From assembly GCF_900215435.1 (NCBI RefSeq), contig NZ_OCMY01000001.1, positions 248,001 to 312,000 on the forward strand: a DNA stretch of 64,000 nucleotides. Reading direction: 5' to 3'. Of this stretch, positions 50,971 to 60,821 are shown piece after piece (the stretch's first letter is position 1; every line of letters begins with the position of its first letter). A program made the translations under genes and the position numbers. The stretch comes from Candidatus Pantoea floridensis. GTDB taxonomy: Bacteria > Pseudomonadota > Gammaproteobacteria > Enterobacterales > Enterobacteriaceae. The notes under the pieces were generated by a model. It was not told the origin of the DNA. It did not search any database and saw only the letters and a program-made list of their open reading frames with translations.

Positions 50971-50979
50971 TGGCATAAT
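50971..50979 (+). promoter_or_regulatory. Putative extended -10 promoter of lpxL
   Basis: TGGCATAAT fits an extended -10 (TGN-TATAAT with one mismatch), 59 bases upstream of the lpxL start. The nearest TTGATT (50947-50952) is too far for a standard -35, so an extended -10 promoter is the better reading. Confidence 0.4.
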
Positions 50980-51037
50980 CACACCCAATTACAGAAACCG
51001 GACTCTCTGGCATCAGACGCAGGATACTGACATTTCC

Positions 51038-51961
51038 ATGACTCAACTTCCCCAACTCACCCGTGAACTCCTTCATCCTCGCTATTGGCCGACATGGATC
51101 GGCATTGGTTTTCTCTATGTGCTGGTGCTGCTGCCCTATCCCGTGCTGCATGCTATCGGCTGCGGACTTGGGCGTATTGCGATGCGCTTCATGAAGCGCC
51201 GCGTAGAAGTGGCGCAGCGCAATCTGGAAGTCTGTTTTCCCGCGATGCCAACAAATGAACGCCAGGCCATGGTGAAACACAATTTTGAATCGGTGGGCAT
51301 GGGCCTCATTGAAACCGGCATGGCTTGGTTCTGGCCGGACTGGCGCATCCGTAAATGGGTTGCTACCAGCGGCTTAGAGCATGTTAGTCATGCGCTGGCA
51401 GAGAAACGCGGCATTCTTCTGATTGGTATGCACTTTCTGACGCTTGAACTGGGCGCGCGCGTGTTCGGTATGCACAATCCAGGCATTGGCGTGTATCGTC
51501 CTAACGACAACAAATTGCTCGACTGGCTGCAAACCTGGGGCCGTATGCGTTCCAACAAAAGTATGCTAGACCGTAAAGATCTGAAGGGCATGATCCGCGC
51601 GATGAAGAATAACGACATTATCTGGTATGCACCGGATCATGATTACGGCCCACGCAGCAGCGTATTTGCGCCGTTCTTTGCCGTGCCGGATGCCGCCACC
51701 ACCAGCGGTACGCACATGCTGATTCGCCTGGCTAATCCGAGTGTTGTACCGTTTCTGGCACGACGTCTGCCCAATGGCCGTGGCTATGAGCTGAAAATGA
51801 TGCCGGATATCCGCGATAAATTCTCGCTGGAATCAGAACTCGACACTGCAACGGTAATGAATAAAGTGGTGGAAGAGACCGTTCTGCTCGCACCAGAGCA
51901 ATATATGTGGCTACATCGCCGCTTTAAAACCCGCCCTGAAGGGCAGCCATCCATTTATTAA
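51038..51961 (+). CDS. lpxL: Lipid A biosynthesis lauroyltransferase LpxL
   Basis: Inner-membrane acyltransferase (HtrB) that adds the secondary laurate to Kdo2-lipid IVA. An N-terminal membrane anchor (about 18-38) precedes the HX4E catalytic motif, H132 and E137 in [11 protein letters not shown]. The segments [10 protein letters not shown] and [17 protein letters not shown] are diagnostic. Length 307 compares with 306 in E. coli. The sequence fits LpxL better than its paralogues LpxP or LpxM. Confidence 0.93.
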   Translation: MTQLPQLTRELLHPRYWPTWIGIGFLYVLVLLPYPVLHAIGCGLGRIAMRFMKRRVEVAQRNLEVCFPAMPTNERQAMVKHNFESVGMGLIETGMAWFWPDWRIRKWVATSGLEHVSHALAEKRGILLIGMHFLTLELGARVFGMHNPGIGVYRPNDNKLLDWLQTWGRMRSNKSMLDRKDLKGMIRAMKNNDIIWYAPDHDYGPRSSVFAPFFAVPDAATTSGTHMLIRLANPSVVPFLARRLPNGRGYELKMMPDIRDKFSLESELDTATVMNKVVEETVLLAPEQYMWLHRRFKTRPEGQPSIY

Positions 51962-51964
51962 TTG

Positions 51965-51991
51965 TGATGAGGCACACGGGGTGCCTCATCA
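51965..51991 (+). terminator. Hairpin downstream of lpxL
   Basis: TGATGAGGCAC-ACGGG-GTGCCTCATCA is a perfect 11-bp stem four bases after the lpxL stop. There is no clear T-run, so termination is probable rather than certain. Confidence 0.6.
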
Positions 51992-52520
51992 ATTCCCGCT
52001 GTGATTTGGCTTATCTTGAGACATCATTTGGCTATTTTAGCTTCCTTCCAGACCAGCCTGAACTTAGCCTGATAGTTTGGTTAGTACCACTTTTAAGCGA
52101 GTTTTTTTCATTGCGGCCACGCGTTTTAGGTTAAATATTAACCTTTACAGGCGAGGCGTGAACAAAACGGTTCGCTAGTGCTTGATTCCCGATTTTAATC
52201 CTCATTAACATTTATGGGTAAGAATGTATCTCATCGGATCTGATTACTATCATTTCCAGGGCTAATCCTATTTAATATTTGCAAACTCTTCTACCACTCT
52301 AATCAATGTAATAAAATTAACTTAATAAACAAGGCATTGTCTGATTAAAATCATCTATATTCCATTTTATTCAATTATCATAGACCCTTATATCATTATG
52401 GAATTTGTTCCCTATAATAAATCCAGTTAGTTTCGACAGTGTCAGCTATTTTAATAAGTTCAATTTTGAAAAAAATATAAAAAGATTACACACAGCAAAT
52501 ATATCTCAGGAAACTATAAA
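51992..52520. other. AT-rich region without a recognisable gene
   Basis: This stretch of about 530 bases is visibly more AT-rich than the rest of the window, with runs such as AAAAAAATATAAAAAG before 52490, and holds no credible coding frame on either strand. It ends in the promoter and AGGAAA ribosome-binding site of the small gene at 52521. E. coli has mdtG in this interval; there is no trace of it. The composition suggests foreign DNA or an H-NS-bound segment. Confidence 0.5.
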
Positions 52521-52787
52521 ATGAATAAAGGCATCTATTACTATGTCACGATCAGTACCGATCATGAAGGCTATCATCTTCTACATCGCAAAGAGTGTAA
52601 ACGCCTGCCGGTTAAAGAGGATATGGTTTTTATTGGCACCCTCTATAATTTAAATCAGGCGCTTTCGACAGCACGCATTAATTTCAAAAAAGTCAAACCC
52701 TGTATTAAATGTTGTATCCGCTACTCGGCTCCAATTATTCATGAATCAGTCCGTCCTGTATTACATTTTCCGCAGAAAATAGCCTGA
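52521..52787 (+). CDS. Small HxxxC / CxxCC putative zinc-binding protein
   Basis: An 88-residue basic protein that I cannot name. Residues 17-66 read H-x3-C (HRKEC, then KRLP), about 30 residues with FIGTLYNLNQALSTA, then VKPCIKCC. This His/Cys spacing resembles small Ada-like or CxxCC metal-binding modules in which a motif of the type YHxxxCxxLP is followed by Ala-rich helix and a CxxCC. Those families have no clear role. A weak AGGAAA lies 8-9 bases upstream. It is embedded in an AT-rich segment and ends with a hairpin, so it looks like a single acquired gene. Confidence 0.65.
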   Translation: MNKGIYYYVTISTDHEGYHLLHRKECKRLPVKEDMVFIGTLYNLNQALSTARINFKKVKPCIKCCIRYSAPIIHESVRPVLHFPQKIA

Positions 52788-52791
52788 CCTG

Positions 52792-52822
52792 TTGGGCGGT
52801 TGAATTTCAATCAACCGCCCAA
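52792..52822 (+). terminator. Terminator-like hairpin after the small zinc-binding protein
   Basis: TTGGGCGGTTGA, seven loop bases and TCAACCGCCCAA make a perfect 12-bp stem five bases after the stop codon. The tail is AT-rich without a strict T-run. Confidence 0.65.
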
Positions 52823-52861
52823 TCAATATTTGCTCTTTGCCCTTCACTTCGTGATTTTTCG

Positions 52862-52872
52862 TCTATCCTTCT
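52862..52872 (+). promoter_or_regulatory. Possible sigma-S-type -10 of msyB
   Basis: TCTATCCTTCT lies 45 bases before the msyB start and resembles the sigma-S -10 KCTAYACTTAA. E. coli msyB is RpoS-dependent, which supports the reading; I see no clear -35. Confidence 0.35.
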
Positions 52873-52906
52873 GTGAAATCCCTTTTTAACAGACATGGAG
52901 TTGATG

Positions 52907-53305
52907 ATGAGCCTGTATAGCACCCTGGAAGAAGCCATTGAAGCCGCACGTGAAGAGTTTCTCGCCAGCCAACCTGACATCGCCGAAGACGATGCCAGCG
53001 TCAGCCAGTTTGCACTACAGAAGTATGTGATGCAGGACGGCGACATTATGTGGCAGGCAGAATTTTTCGCAGAAGAGGATGGGCAAGGTGAATGCCTGCC
53101 GATCTCCAGCGGAGAAGCCGCACAAGCGGTGTTTGACGGCGATTACGATGAAGTCGAACTGCGTCAGGAGTGGCAAGCAGAAAACACCCTGCATGAGTGG
53201 GATGAAGGCGAATTCCAGCTTGAACCACCGCGTGACCTGGAAGAAGGCGAAGCGGCGGCGCAAGAGTGGGAAGACGATAACAGCCCCTCGGACAACCTGT
53301 CTTAA
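52907..53305 (+). CDS. msyB: Acidic protein MsyB
   Basis: A 132-residue, strongly acidic cytosolic protein (124 in E. coli), first found as a suppressor of secY/secA defects. The segments QKYVMQDGDIMWQAEFFAE and NTLHEWDEGEFQLEPPRDLEEG are near identical to E. coli. I chose the ATG at 52907, six bases after GGAG; ATGs at 52895 and 52904 are less well placed. Convergent with yceK. Confidence 0.93.
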   Translation: MSLYSTLEEAIEAAREEFLASQPDIAEDDASVSQFALQKYVMQDGDIMWQAEFFAEEDGQGECLPISSGEAAQAVFDGDYDEVELRQEWQAENTLHEWDEGEFQLEPPRDLEEGEAAAQEWEDDNSPSDNLS

Positions 53306-53308
53306 AGG

Positions 53309-53548
53309 TTATTCGTACGGGCCATGGCTAGCATCAACGGGCAGCAAAAGTGTGTCCATTACTAATGAGAGCGGAAGATCGAGAATGGTTAGCACGCGCC
53401 AGGGTCCGTCACGAACATCCCATTGCACGCCGGGATAATATTGATTGCCGTGCCCCTGCCCGGGAATAGTACGGCTAATAATGCTGCCACAGCCGGTAAG
53501 TAATAGGATAGCGGCGCTAAGCGCGGCGACTTTCAGGAAATAATTCAC
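53309..53548 (-). CDS. yceK: YceK family lipoprotein
   Basis: A 79-residue lipoprotein with signal ending LLTGC (Cys20), followed by GSIISRT and the family segment YYPGVQWDVRDGPW. E. coli YceK has 75 residues and no assigned role. The stop codons of yceK and msyB are three bases apart on opposite strands. Confidence 0.9.
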   Translation of the reverse strand: MNYFLKVAALSAAILLLTGCGSIISRTIPGQGHGNQYYPGVQWDVRDGPWRVLTILDLPLSLVMDTLLLPVDASHGPYE

Positions 53549-53651
53549 AACGTTTACTCACAATGAACGGGTGCCAGTTTAAACGCCTGTGAGGTGAAAT
53601 AACCACACCTTCAGACGTAAAGATTACGTTAATCCAGCCAGATTAAAGACG

Positions 53652-53680
53652 AAAAAAAAGCGGCATTTCTGCCGCTTTTT
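53652..53680 (-). terminator. Terminator of opgGH
   Basis: On the minus strand AGCGGCA-GAAA-TGCCGCT followed by TTTTTTTT is an intrinsic terminator 13 bases after the opgH stop. Confidence 0.9.
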
Positions 53681-53692
53681 ACTTTTCTATCC

Positions 53693-56242
53693 TTAACGCT
53701 GTGGCAGCGCTTCAGGATTGAGCTTCAGCTTTTGATAGCTTTCTACCCACTGATGATATTTGTCCGCACTTTCCCACAGGCGTGAGTGTACGCGTGCCAG
53801 AACCACCGGATCGCTGATCAGCTGCAAACGCTGCTCGCGGTTCAGTTTTTCTGGTGCGTCACTCAGTGCCTGATCAACACGACGATCGCGTGCATGGTCC
53901 AGCAAATCGCTCTGCTTGTGACGTGAGGTGGCCATTGCCGTCGCCAGAGCGTTAAACGCGGGATTGAACAGCGCGTGCATAAAGCCATTTTTCAGCGCAC
54001 GTTGACGGTTAATCTGCAGATAATGATCGGTATCGACCAACTCTTTCGGCGGCTCATACTCTTCCGGAATCAGGAACAGTTTGGCGTTCTTACTCTTCTG
54101 CCCTACCGTGGCACGGCTCGACATCACCGAAACAAACGGCGACAGAATAAGTGAGAAGACAATCGGCGACAGCCACCACAGGAAGTTGAGATCGAGCAAG
54201 CCCATGCCGCCCGCCCACACCAGACCTAATAGCATCTGCGAACCATGGCGACGGAAGGCTTCACCCCACGGCGTGGCGTCGTCGTCACGCTGCGGCGAAT
54301 TCCACACCACTTCCCAACCGAGGAACGCGCTGACCACGAACACGGTGTGGAACAGCATGCGCACCGGTGCTAACAGCACCGAGAACAGCATCTCCAGAAT
54401 CAGCGAGCAGAACAAGCGGATGGCACCACCGTAAGGTTTTGCGCCTTTAAACCAGATCAGCACCACGCTCAGCAACTTCGGCAGGAACAGCAGAACCAGC
54501 GTAGTTGAGAACAGCGCAATCGCCAGGTCCGGTCGCCACTGCGGCCACACTGGGAACAATTGGCGCGGCTGCAGGAAGTAGGTCGGTTCCATCAGCGTAT
54601 GCACCACCTGTAAGGCGGTGGAAAGCGCGAGGAACATAAACCATAGCGGCGCAGACAGATAGGACATCACGCCCGTCAGGAATACCGCGCGGTGAACCGG
54701 ATGCATACCTTTCACCAGGAACAAGCGGAAGTTCATGAGGTTGCCGTGACACCAGCGACGGTCGCGCTTGAGCTCATCCAGCAGGTTCGGCGGCAATTCT
54801 TCATAGGAACCCGGCAGGTCGTAGGCGATCCATACACCCCAGCCTGCACGACGCATCAGCGCCGCCTCGACGAAGTCATGTGAAAGGATGGAACCGGCGA
54901 AAGAACCTTCTCCTGGCAGCGGTGCTAACGCACAGTGTTCGATGAAGGGCTTCACACGAATAATGGCGTTGTGGCCCCAGTAATGTGATTCACCCAGTTG
55001 CCAGAAGTGCAAGCCGGCGGTAAACAGCGGGCCATACACACGCGTGGCAAACTGCTGACAGCGCGCATACAGCGTATCCATGCCTGACGCTTTTGGCGAC
55101 GACTGGATAATACCGGCGTTCGGGTTGGCTTCCATCATGCGTACCAGACCGGTAAGACACTCACCGCTCATCACGCTGTCGGCATCCAGCACCACCATGT
55201 AGCTGTAGTTGCTGCCCCAGCGGCGGCAGAAGTCATCGATATTGCCGCTTTTACGCTTCACACGACGACGACGACGGCGATAGAAAATCTTACCTGCACC
55301 GCCGACATCACGCACCAGCTCCATCCAGGCTTTTTGCTCGGCGATAGCGATATCCGCATCGTAGCTGTCGCTCAGAATGTAAACGTCAAAGTGCTCGGCA
55401 TTGCCGGTACGTTTGACCGATTCCCAGGTCGCACGCAGGCCGGCAAACACACGCTCAACGTCTTCATTACAGATTGGCATGATCAGCGCCGTACGGTGTT
55501 CCGGATTCAGCGGTTCATCACCGGTGGTTGAATACGAAATACTGTATTTATCACGCCCAATCAGCAACTGCAGGAAGCCCATCAGCGCGGTCCAGAAACC
55601 GGCAGAAACCCAGCAGAACAAAATGGCAAACAGGAACAGAATCCCGGTCTGCAAAATGTAAGGCAGGATCAGCTCAACTGACTGCAACCAGTTCTGGTTA
55701 AACATCTCGATGGGATCGATCAGCGTCCAGCCCTGATAGGGCAGAATGGTTTTCATGTACCAGGTAGCCACGACGGTTTGCAGAATCGTCAGAATCAGCA
55801 GCACATAACGGCGCATGGAACCCACGTGACGCCACTTATCTTCGGTTTTCTGCTCTTCCACCGAAGCATAGCGCGGCGTGGATTTCTTACCACGTACCGA
55901 ATCCCAGGCGCGCGCAATGGGATTAGTACGCCACACCTCAGGGAACATCAGCGAACGCTTCACCTTTGGCATGGCCTTTAGCGTGGTGCGATCGAGATAA
56001 TCCTTGCTCAGCTGTTGACCCTCCGCCAACGAGTCAGGCCAGGCCATTTGCACACGGGACGAGACCGATTTCAGCGGCGCATCGTCCGGACGCTCGCTGG
56101 CGGCGATATCCTGCCCCAGCGTCGAATGAATAGCGTGGAACGCCTGCGCATTCTGGAGTGAATCGCTCAGACGGGCACGCCCTGCCGCATCAAGCGGCAG
56201 GGCCTCCACGTAGGATTGAGGTAGAAATATCGATTTATTCAT
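53693..56242 (-). CDS. opgH: Glucans biosynthesis glucosyltransferase OpgH
   Basis: Inner-membrane processive GT2 glucosyltransferase that builds the beta-1,2 backbone of osmoregulated periplasmic glucans; in E. coli it also links UDP-glucose level to cell size by binding FtsZ. Two N-terminal helices (about 140-220) flank a cytosolic catalytic domain with DADSVMSGE near residue 353 and [14 protein letters not shown] near 500, then several further helices. Length 849 compares with 847 in E. coli. It overlaps opgG by 8 bases (ATGAATAA), so it is translationally coupled. Confidence 0.97.
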   Translation of the reverse strand: MNKSIFLPQSYVEALPLDAAGRARLSDSLQNAQAFHAIHSTLGQDIAASERPDDAPLKSVSSRVQMAWPDSLAEGQQLSKDYLDRTTLKAMPKVKRSLMFPEVWRTNPIARAWDSVRGKKSTPRYASVEEQKTEDKWRHVGSMRRYVLLILTILQTVVATWYMKTILPYQGWTLIDPIEMFNQNWLQSVELILPYILQTGILFLFAILFCWVSAGFWTALMGFLQLLIGRDKYSISYSTTGDEPLNPEHRTALIMPICNEDVERVFAGLRATWESVKRTGNAEHFDVYILSDSYDADIAIAEQKAWMELVRDVGGAGKIFYRRRRRRVKRKSGNIDDFCRRWGSNYSYMVVLDADSVMSGECLTGLVRMMEANPNAGIIQSSPKASGMDTLYARCQQFATRVYGPLFTAGLHFWQLGESHYWGHNAIIRVKPFIEHCALAPLPGEGSFAGSILSHDFVEAALMRRAGWGVWIAYDLPGSYEELPPNLLDELKRDRRWCHGNLMNFRLFLVKGMHPVHRAVFLTGVMSYLSAPLWFMFLALSTALQVVHTLMEPTYFLQPRQLFPVWPQWRPDLAIALFSTTLVLLFLPKLLSVVLIWFKGAKPYGGAIRLFCSLILEMLFSVLLAPVRMLFHTVFVVSAFLGWEVVWNSPQRDDDATPWGEAFRRHGSQMLLGLVWAGGMGLLDLNFLWWLSPIVFSLILSPFVSVMSSRATVGQKSKNAKLFLIPEEYEPPKELVDTDHYLQINRQRALKNGFMHALFNPAFNALATAMATSRHKQSDLLDHARDRRVDQALSDAPEKLNREQRLQLISDPVVLARVHSRLWESADKYHQWVESYQKLKLNPEALPQR

Positions 56243-57800
56243 TGGCAGGTAGCTGATAGCTCCAGGTTTCCGTCAATGTCTTGTCGCCGCTCACCAGCGC
56301 TGCGCGCATCTCGGTTGGCTGCTTGTTATCTTTCACACGCAGACGCAACACTAAACGCCAGCCTTTGGTCACCGGATTGTAGCGAACGCTTTGCTCAACC
56401 ACATCAGCGTTATTACCCACGCTAACCTGCGGAGCCACTTGCGTATCTTCCGGCAGCTTGCTCATCGCTTTGCCAACGAAATCAACGGTGAAGGCGATCG
56501 AACCGTCTGGCTGACGCACCAGATTCGACTGTTTAACATCGCCAGCGGAACGCAGCGTGTCTTTCACCCAGGCAATGTCGTCTGAGTGCAGCTGGTTCTC
56601 GTCACGGGTAAAGTGCAGACGATACTGGAAGTTCATCTCTTTGCCCGGCTCTGGCAGTTTTTCCGGCGTCCAGAAAGCAACGATATTATCGTTGGTTTCA
56701 TCGGCGGTCGGAATCTCTACCAGCTCAACGCGGCCTTTACCCCAATCACCCTGCGGCTCAACCCAGCCACTTGGGCGCAGGTCGTAGCGATCGTCGAGAT
56801 CCTGGAAACGGCTGAAATCACGCGTGCGCTGCAGCAGACCAAAGCCTTTCGGGTTCTCAACGGTAAAGGTGCTCACCGCCAGATGTTTCGGGTTATTCAG
56901 CGGACGCCAAATCCACTCCCCGTTACCCGCGTGAATGGAAAGACCGTTCGAATCGTGCAGCTCTGAACGGAAGTTGGTCACCGGCGATGGCTGGTTCGCA
57001 CCAAACAGGAACATACTGGTCAGCGGCGCAACGCCAAGCTTGCCAACGTTATCACGCAGGTAAACTTTGGATTGCACATCAACGGTTGATTCTTTGCCCG
57101 GACGGATGGTGAAGCGATAGGCACCGGACGCACGTGGCGAATCCAGCAGCGCATAAATCACCAGCTGTTTATCCTGCGGTTTTGGACGCTCAATCCAGAA
57201 CTCCTTAAAGCGCGGGAACTCTTCGCCGGAAGGCAGCGCGGTGTCAATCGCCAGACCCCGCGCGGAAAGACCATACACTTGCCCTTCGCCAATCACACGG
57301 AAATAGCTGGCGCCAAGGAAGCTGGAAATTTCGTCGTCTTTTCCTTTTTTATTTAAAGGATACAACACCTTAAACCCAGCAAAGCCGAGGTTTTTGACTG
57401 AATCAGCATCATGCTTTACGTTGCCGAAATTGAAGTAGTCAGGGTTATATTTAATTTCACGCACGGAAGACGCGGTGACTTCATTAATTTTCACCGGCGT
57501 ATCGAAATACATGCCCTGATGATAGAACTCAAGCTTAAACGGCGTGCGCAGTTTGCCCCAATAAGCTTTGTCGTGGTTAAACTGGATCTGCTGATAATCA
57601 GCAAACTTCATTTCACGAAACTGAGAGGGTAAATTGCTCTTTGGCGCTTCGAAACTTTTCCCTGCCAACGCCTTGGCTTGTTTTGCTACATCATCGATGT
57701 TAAACGCCCAACTATTGTTGGCATACATAGCCAGCAGAACTGCCGCGCCTACCCAGCGCATCTTTACCAGTCCCACTTTATTATTCACATTATTCAGCAC
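56235..57800 (-). CDS. opgG: Glucans biosynthesis protein OpgG
   Basis: Periplasmic protein needed for branching of osmoregulated glucans. The signal peptide hydrophobic core [17 protein letters not shown] is followed by the mature start [21 protein letters not shown], near identical to E. coli. Length is 521 with a GTG start at 57800, 10 residues more than E. coli. The GTG is only two bases from a G7 run. The downstream GTG at 57788 or ATG at 57761 are alternatives that would still keep a usable signal. Osmotic control of the opgGH promoter is known in E. coli but no element was identified here. Confidence 0.92.
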   Translation of the reverse strand: MLNNVNNKVGLVKMRWVGAAVLLAMYANNSWAFNIDDVAKQAKALAGKSFEAPKSNLPSQFREMKFADYQQIQFNHDKAYWGKLRTPFKLEFYHQGMYFDTPVKINEVTASSVREIKYNPDYFNFGNVKHDADSVKNLGFAGFKVLYPLNKKGKDDEISSFLGASYFRVIGEGQVYGLSARGLAIDTALPSGEEFPRFKEFWIERPKPQDKQLVIYALLDSPRASGAYRFTIRPGKESTVDVQSKVYLRDNVGKLGVAPLTSMFLFGANQPSPVTNFRSELHDSNGLSIHAGNGEWIWRPLNNPKHLAVSTFTVENPKGFGLLQRTRDFSRFQDLDDRYDLRPSGWVEPQGDWGKGRVELVEIPTADETNDNIVAFWTPEKLPEPGKEMNFQYRLHFTRDENQLHSDDIAWVKDTLRSAGDVKQSNLVRQPDGSIAFTVDFVGKAMSKLPEDTQVAPQVSVGNNADVVEQSVRYNPVTKGWRLVLRLRVKDNKQPTEMRAALVSGDKTLTETWSYQLPANE

Positions 57801-58048
57801 ATCCCCCCCTTTCGTGTGCTTAGATCAAACCCGCTTATCTTAAAGGATTATTCGGTTTTCCGACAGCGTATGTAAAAGATTGTTCCGCTGATTTGTAAGC
57901 TGAAAGTGTGCTTTTCGGATAATTAAACCCTGCAAAATCACCTACAGATTCACCTGATAGTATACCCTGTTTACAGCCGGTAGAATTTTCATTCGGCATA
58001 ATCCGGTTTCAGGGCGAAACCGGCAAGTAAACTGACTATTGGAAGATT

Positions 58049-59173
58049 ATGAGTTCAGCTAAACCCCAACGTGAATATTTCCTCGACTCGATTCGAGCGT
58101 ATTTAATGTTATTAGGCGTGCCATTTCACGTCTCCCTGATTTACTCCACGCAACGATGGGCCGTCAACAGCCATGACGCCTCAATGTGGTTGACGGTATT
58201 GAATGATTTTATTCACGCCTTCCGCATGCAGGTGTTCTTTGTAATTTCAGGCTATTTTTCCTACATGCTTTACTTGCGCTATCAGCCGCAGCGCTGGCTG
58301 AAGGTGCGTCTGGAGCGCGTCGGCATTCCGCTGTTAACGGCGGTTCCGCTCATCACCCTGCCGCAGTTTTTCATCACCAAAAACCTCACCGATAAGATAG
58401 GTGACTGGAACCAATTTTCGCTCTATGACAAATACAACACGCTGATGTGGGAGCTGATCTCACACCTGTGGTTCTTATTGGTCCTGGTGATCCTGACCAC
58501 GTTCGGGATGTTGGCGTTTCGCTGGCTGAGCACACAGCAGCGTCGCATTGATTATCAGCAGATTGGCTGGGGGAAACTCACGCTGGCGCTGCTGGCTTAC
58601 GCGCTGGTTTGGTGTATTTTCCGGCGCGTATTATTTATTTTGGCTCCAGCCGTATTCGCCGATGGCCTGTTTAGCATTGCCGTGATGCAAACGTTGATGT
58701 TCTTGCCGTTCTTCATGTTAGGCGCGCTCAGTTGGAAACATCAGGCATTGAAAGCGCTGTTTGTCCGCTTCAATCCCGTTGTGTGCTTTGGCGCCATTGC
58801 GGTATTCATTGCTTACAGCCTGAATCAGCGATACAGCAGCGGTGAGGGCTGGCTTTACGAAATTGATATGCTTGTTTCGACGTTGATGGGATTGTGCATG
58901 CTGAATGTCTGTTTTAGCTTCGGCCACAATCTGCTGAACAGTCACTCTCCGCGCATCATGTATCTGGTTAATGCTTCGCTGTTTATCTATCTGGTACACC
59001 ATCCGCTGACCATTCTGTACGGCATCTACATTACGCCGCACATTGGCAGCAACACGCTTGGCTTCTTCCTTGGCTTGTTGATGGTGTTTGGCGTGGCCTT
59101 TACGCTGTACGAAATTCATCTGCGTATTCCGCTGCTGCGTTTCCTGTTCTCAGGTAAGCCGCAGCGCAAATAG
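58049..59173 (+). CDS. opgC: Glucans succinyltransferase OpgC
   Basis: Polytopic inner-membrane acyltransferase-3 protein that adds succinyl groups to periplasmic glucans. It opens YFLDSIRAYLMLLGVPFHVS, with the acyltransferase-3 His, and has about ten hydrophobic helices. Length 374 compares with 385 in E. coli. It is divergent from opgGH across a 248-base gap and convergent with clsC. Confidence 0.93.
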   Translation: MSSAKPQREYFLDSIRAYLMLLGVPFHVSLIYSTQRWAVNSHDASMWLTVLNDFIHAFRMQVFFVISGYFSYMLYLRYQPQRWLKVRLERVGIPLLTAVPLITLPQFFITKNLTDKIGDWNQFSLYDKYNTLMWELISHLWFLLVLVILTTFGMLAFRWLSTQQRRIDYQQIGWGKLTLALLAYALVWCIFRRVLFILAPAVFADGLFSIAVMQTLMFLPFFMLGALSWKHQALKALFVRFNPVVCFGAIAVFIAYSLNQRYSSGEGWLYEIDMLVSTLMGLCMLNVCFSFGHNLLNSHSPRIMYLVNASLFIYLVHHPLTILYGIYITPHIGSNTLGFFLGLLMVFGVAFTLYEIHLRIPLLRFLFSGKPQRK

Positions 59174-59177
59174 ATGT

Positions 59178-59198
59178 CGGGCCAGCTAAGCTGGCCCG
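59178..59198. terminator. Hairpin between convergent opgC and clsC
   Basis: CGGGCCAGC-TAA-GCTGGCCCG is a perfect 9-bp GC stem in the 31-base gap between two convergent genes. Tails are only partly T-rich (ATTACTTT). Confidence 0.7.
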
Positions 59199-59204
59199 AT
59201 TACT

Positions 59205-60668
59205 TTAGAGCAACCACTCCACGGGTAATCGCCACACCAAACGCACCAGCAAACGCTGCATTAGCGTGCACTGCGGCTCATGTTTATGCACCACTTCGCC
59301 CTGCTCTCCGGCAAACTCCACCCAGTTAACGCGTCCCCATTTATCCAGACGTAGCGTCCAGGCACGATCGCGCATCCCAGCGATAAAACGCTGATGGGTT
59401 TGCTGCGCCAGGGCTTCACTCTCAATGACCAGTCCCATTTCGGTATTTAGCACCGCCGATCGTGGATCAAAATTAAACGATCCAATAAACACCTTACGTT
59501 TATCTACGGTAAACGTTTTGGCATGCAGACTTGAACCCGAGTTACCGGTTAACCCGCGGTCATGCGGTGCGCTTTGCGGATTATCCTGCGGTTTTAGTTC
59601 ATACAAAGCGATGCCGTGGCGCAGCAGCTTTTTACGCCAGCGCGCATAACCGGCGTGCACCACCGTAACGTCATTAGCCGCCAGTGAATTGGTCAGTACC
59701 GCAATTTTGACGCCGCGCCGCTTCAGCGCCAGCAGCTGTGCCACACCGGAACGCGTAGGAACAAAGTAGGCGGAGATAATATCAAACTGCTGCTGCGGCG
59801 TGCCGATGACCTCCAGCATACGCTGGGGCAGTAAATTGCGGCGTTTCGCCTTTCCAAGGCCTTTACGTGGATCGTCGCTCAGCAGTCGTGACGCCGCCCA
59901 CGTCATATCCAGCTCGCCCTGCTCCATCTGGCTAATAAACGAAGAGTGCTTGAGTCGCGCCAGATAGCGCTCAACGGCTTCACTCTGCTGCCATTCAACC
60001 GGCAATCGCACCGCCTGATGCGCATCGCCGCTAACATCAACCACCTTGCGCAGCGGTGACACCGCTTTGCTGCGCCAATAGCGTTCAAAATCCTGCGTCA
60101 CTTCATCGACGACTGGACCAATCGCCAGCACATCCAAATCGGTAAACAGCGGTTCATTGCCGGTACCAAAATACTCATCGCCGATATTACGACCGCCCAC
60201 CAGCGTGGCAGCGCCATCCACCGTTAAACTTTTATTGTGCATACGCCGATTAAGGCGGGAAAAATCGGTGAGATAGCCAAGCGCACGTAGCGTACGGAAT
60301 GAGAACGGGTTGAACAGGCGCACGGCGATATTGGCATGCCGATCGAGTTCGGCCAGCGTTTCATCCAAACCCGGCGTGTTGTTGTCATCCAGCAACAAAC
60401 GCACCTTCACACCGCGCTCGGCGGCATCCAGCAGCGCGCTAAACAATAAGCGCCCAGACATGTCGTTGTGCCATATGTAGTACTGCACATCAATGGTGTG
60501 CTGCGCCATGCTCATCAGTTGATAGCGCGCTGCAAAGGCATCCAACCCGTCGTTAAGCGGATGAATGCCGCTCTTGCCAGGATGTAAGGCGCAGCGCGCG
60601 TCGACACCTGGCTTTAGCCCCCTGCCCGCTGGTTCTTTGGGCGGCAAAGATGTTGCTGCTTCACTCAT
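59205..60668 (-). CDS. clsC: Cardiolipin synthase C (phospholipase D family)
   Basis: Makes cardiolipin, in E. coli from phosphatidylglycerol and phosphatidylethanolamine. Both HKD motifs are present: HNKSLTVD at residues 144-151 and HAKTFTVD beginning near 382, each followed by the expected G-rich turn (GGRNIGDEYF and GSFNFDPRS). Length 487 compares with 473 in E. coli. In E. coli ymdB lies directly upstream and stimulates ClsC; it is missing here and a GH1-like gene diverges instead. Confidence 0.93.
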   Translation of the reverse strand: MSEAATSLPPKEPAGRGLKPGVDARCALHPGKSGIHPLNDGLDAFAARYQLMSMAQHTIDVQYYIWHNDMSGRLLFSALLDAAERGVKVRLLLDDNNTPGLDETLAELDRHANIAVRLFNPFSFRTLRALGYLTDFSRLNRRMHNKSLTVDGAATLVGGRNIGDEYFGTGNEPLFTDLDVLAIGPVVDEVTQDFERYWRSKAVSPLRKVVDVSGDAHQAVRLPVEWQQSEAVERYLARLKHSSFISQMEQGELDMTWAASRLLSDDPRKGLGKAKRRNLLPQRMLEVIGTPQQQFDIISAYFVPTRSGVAQLLALKRRGVKIAVLTNSLAANDVTVVHAGYARWRKKLLRHGIALYELKPQDNPQSAPHDRGLTGNSGSSLHAKTFTVDKRKVFIGSFNFDPRSAVLNTEMGLVIESEALAQQTHQRFIAGMRDRAWTLRLDKWGRVNWVEFAGEQGEVVHKHEPQCTLMQRLLVRLVWRLPVEWLL

Positions 60669-60769
60669 AGTGAATCCCTGAAAGCTGTGGACCTATAATT
60701 GTTAGTATCGCCGCGCAGAGAAGCAATCAGAGCCTTCCACTTCTGCCCACTAGCACAACGTTTATTTAG

Positions 60770-60780
60770 TCTAGACTTAG
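60770..60780 (+). promoter_or_regulatory. Possible sigma-S-type -10 of the GH1-like gene
   Basis: TCTAGACTTAG is close to the sigma-S extended -10 consensus KCTAYACTTAA and is 42 bases before the ATG at 60822. A TATAAT on the same strand at 60694-60699 is an alternative, more distant promoter. Confidence 0.4.
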
Positions 60781-60821
60781 CCAAGCGTTCTGCATCCAGC
60801 CTTCATCGTGAGGAGAGGATT

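Noticed and set aside
50960..50978. AGGAGGAAAAAATGGCATAA: a perfect ribosome site followed by a two-codon frame before lpxL
   Set aside because: Tempting as a mini-leader, but ATG-GCA-TAA overlaps a good extended -10 element (TGGCATAAT), so the promoter reading is simpler and the site would not be transcribed.
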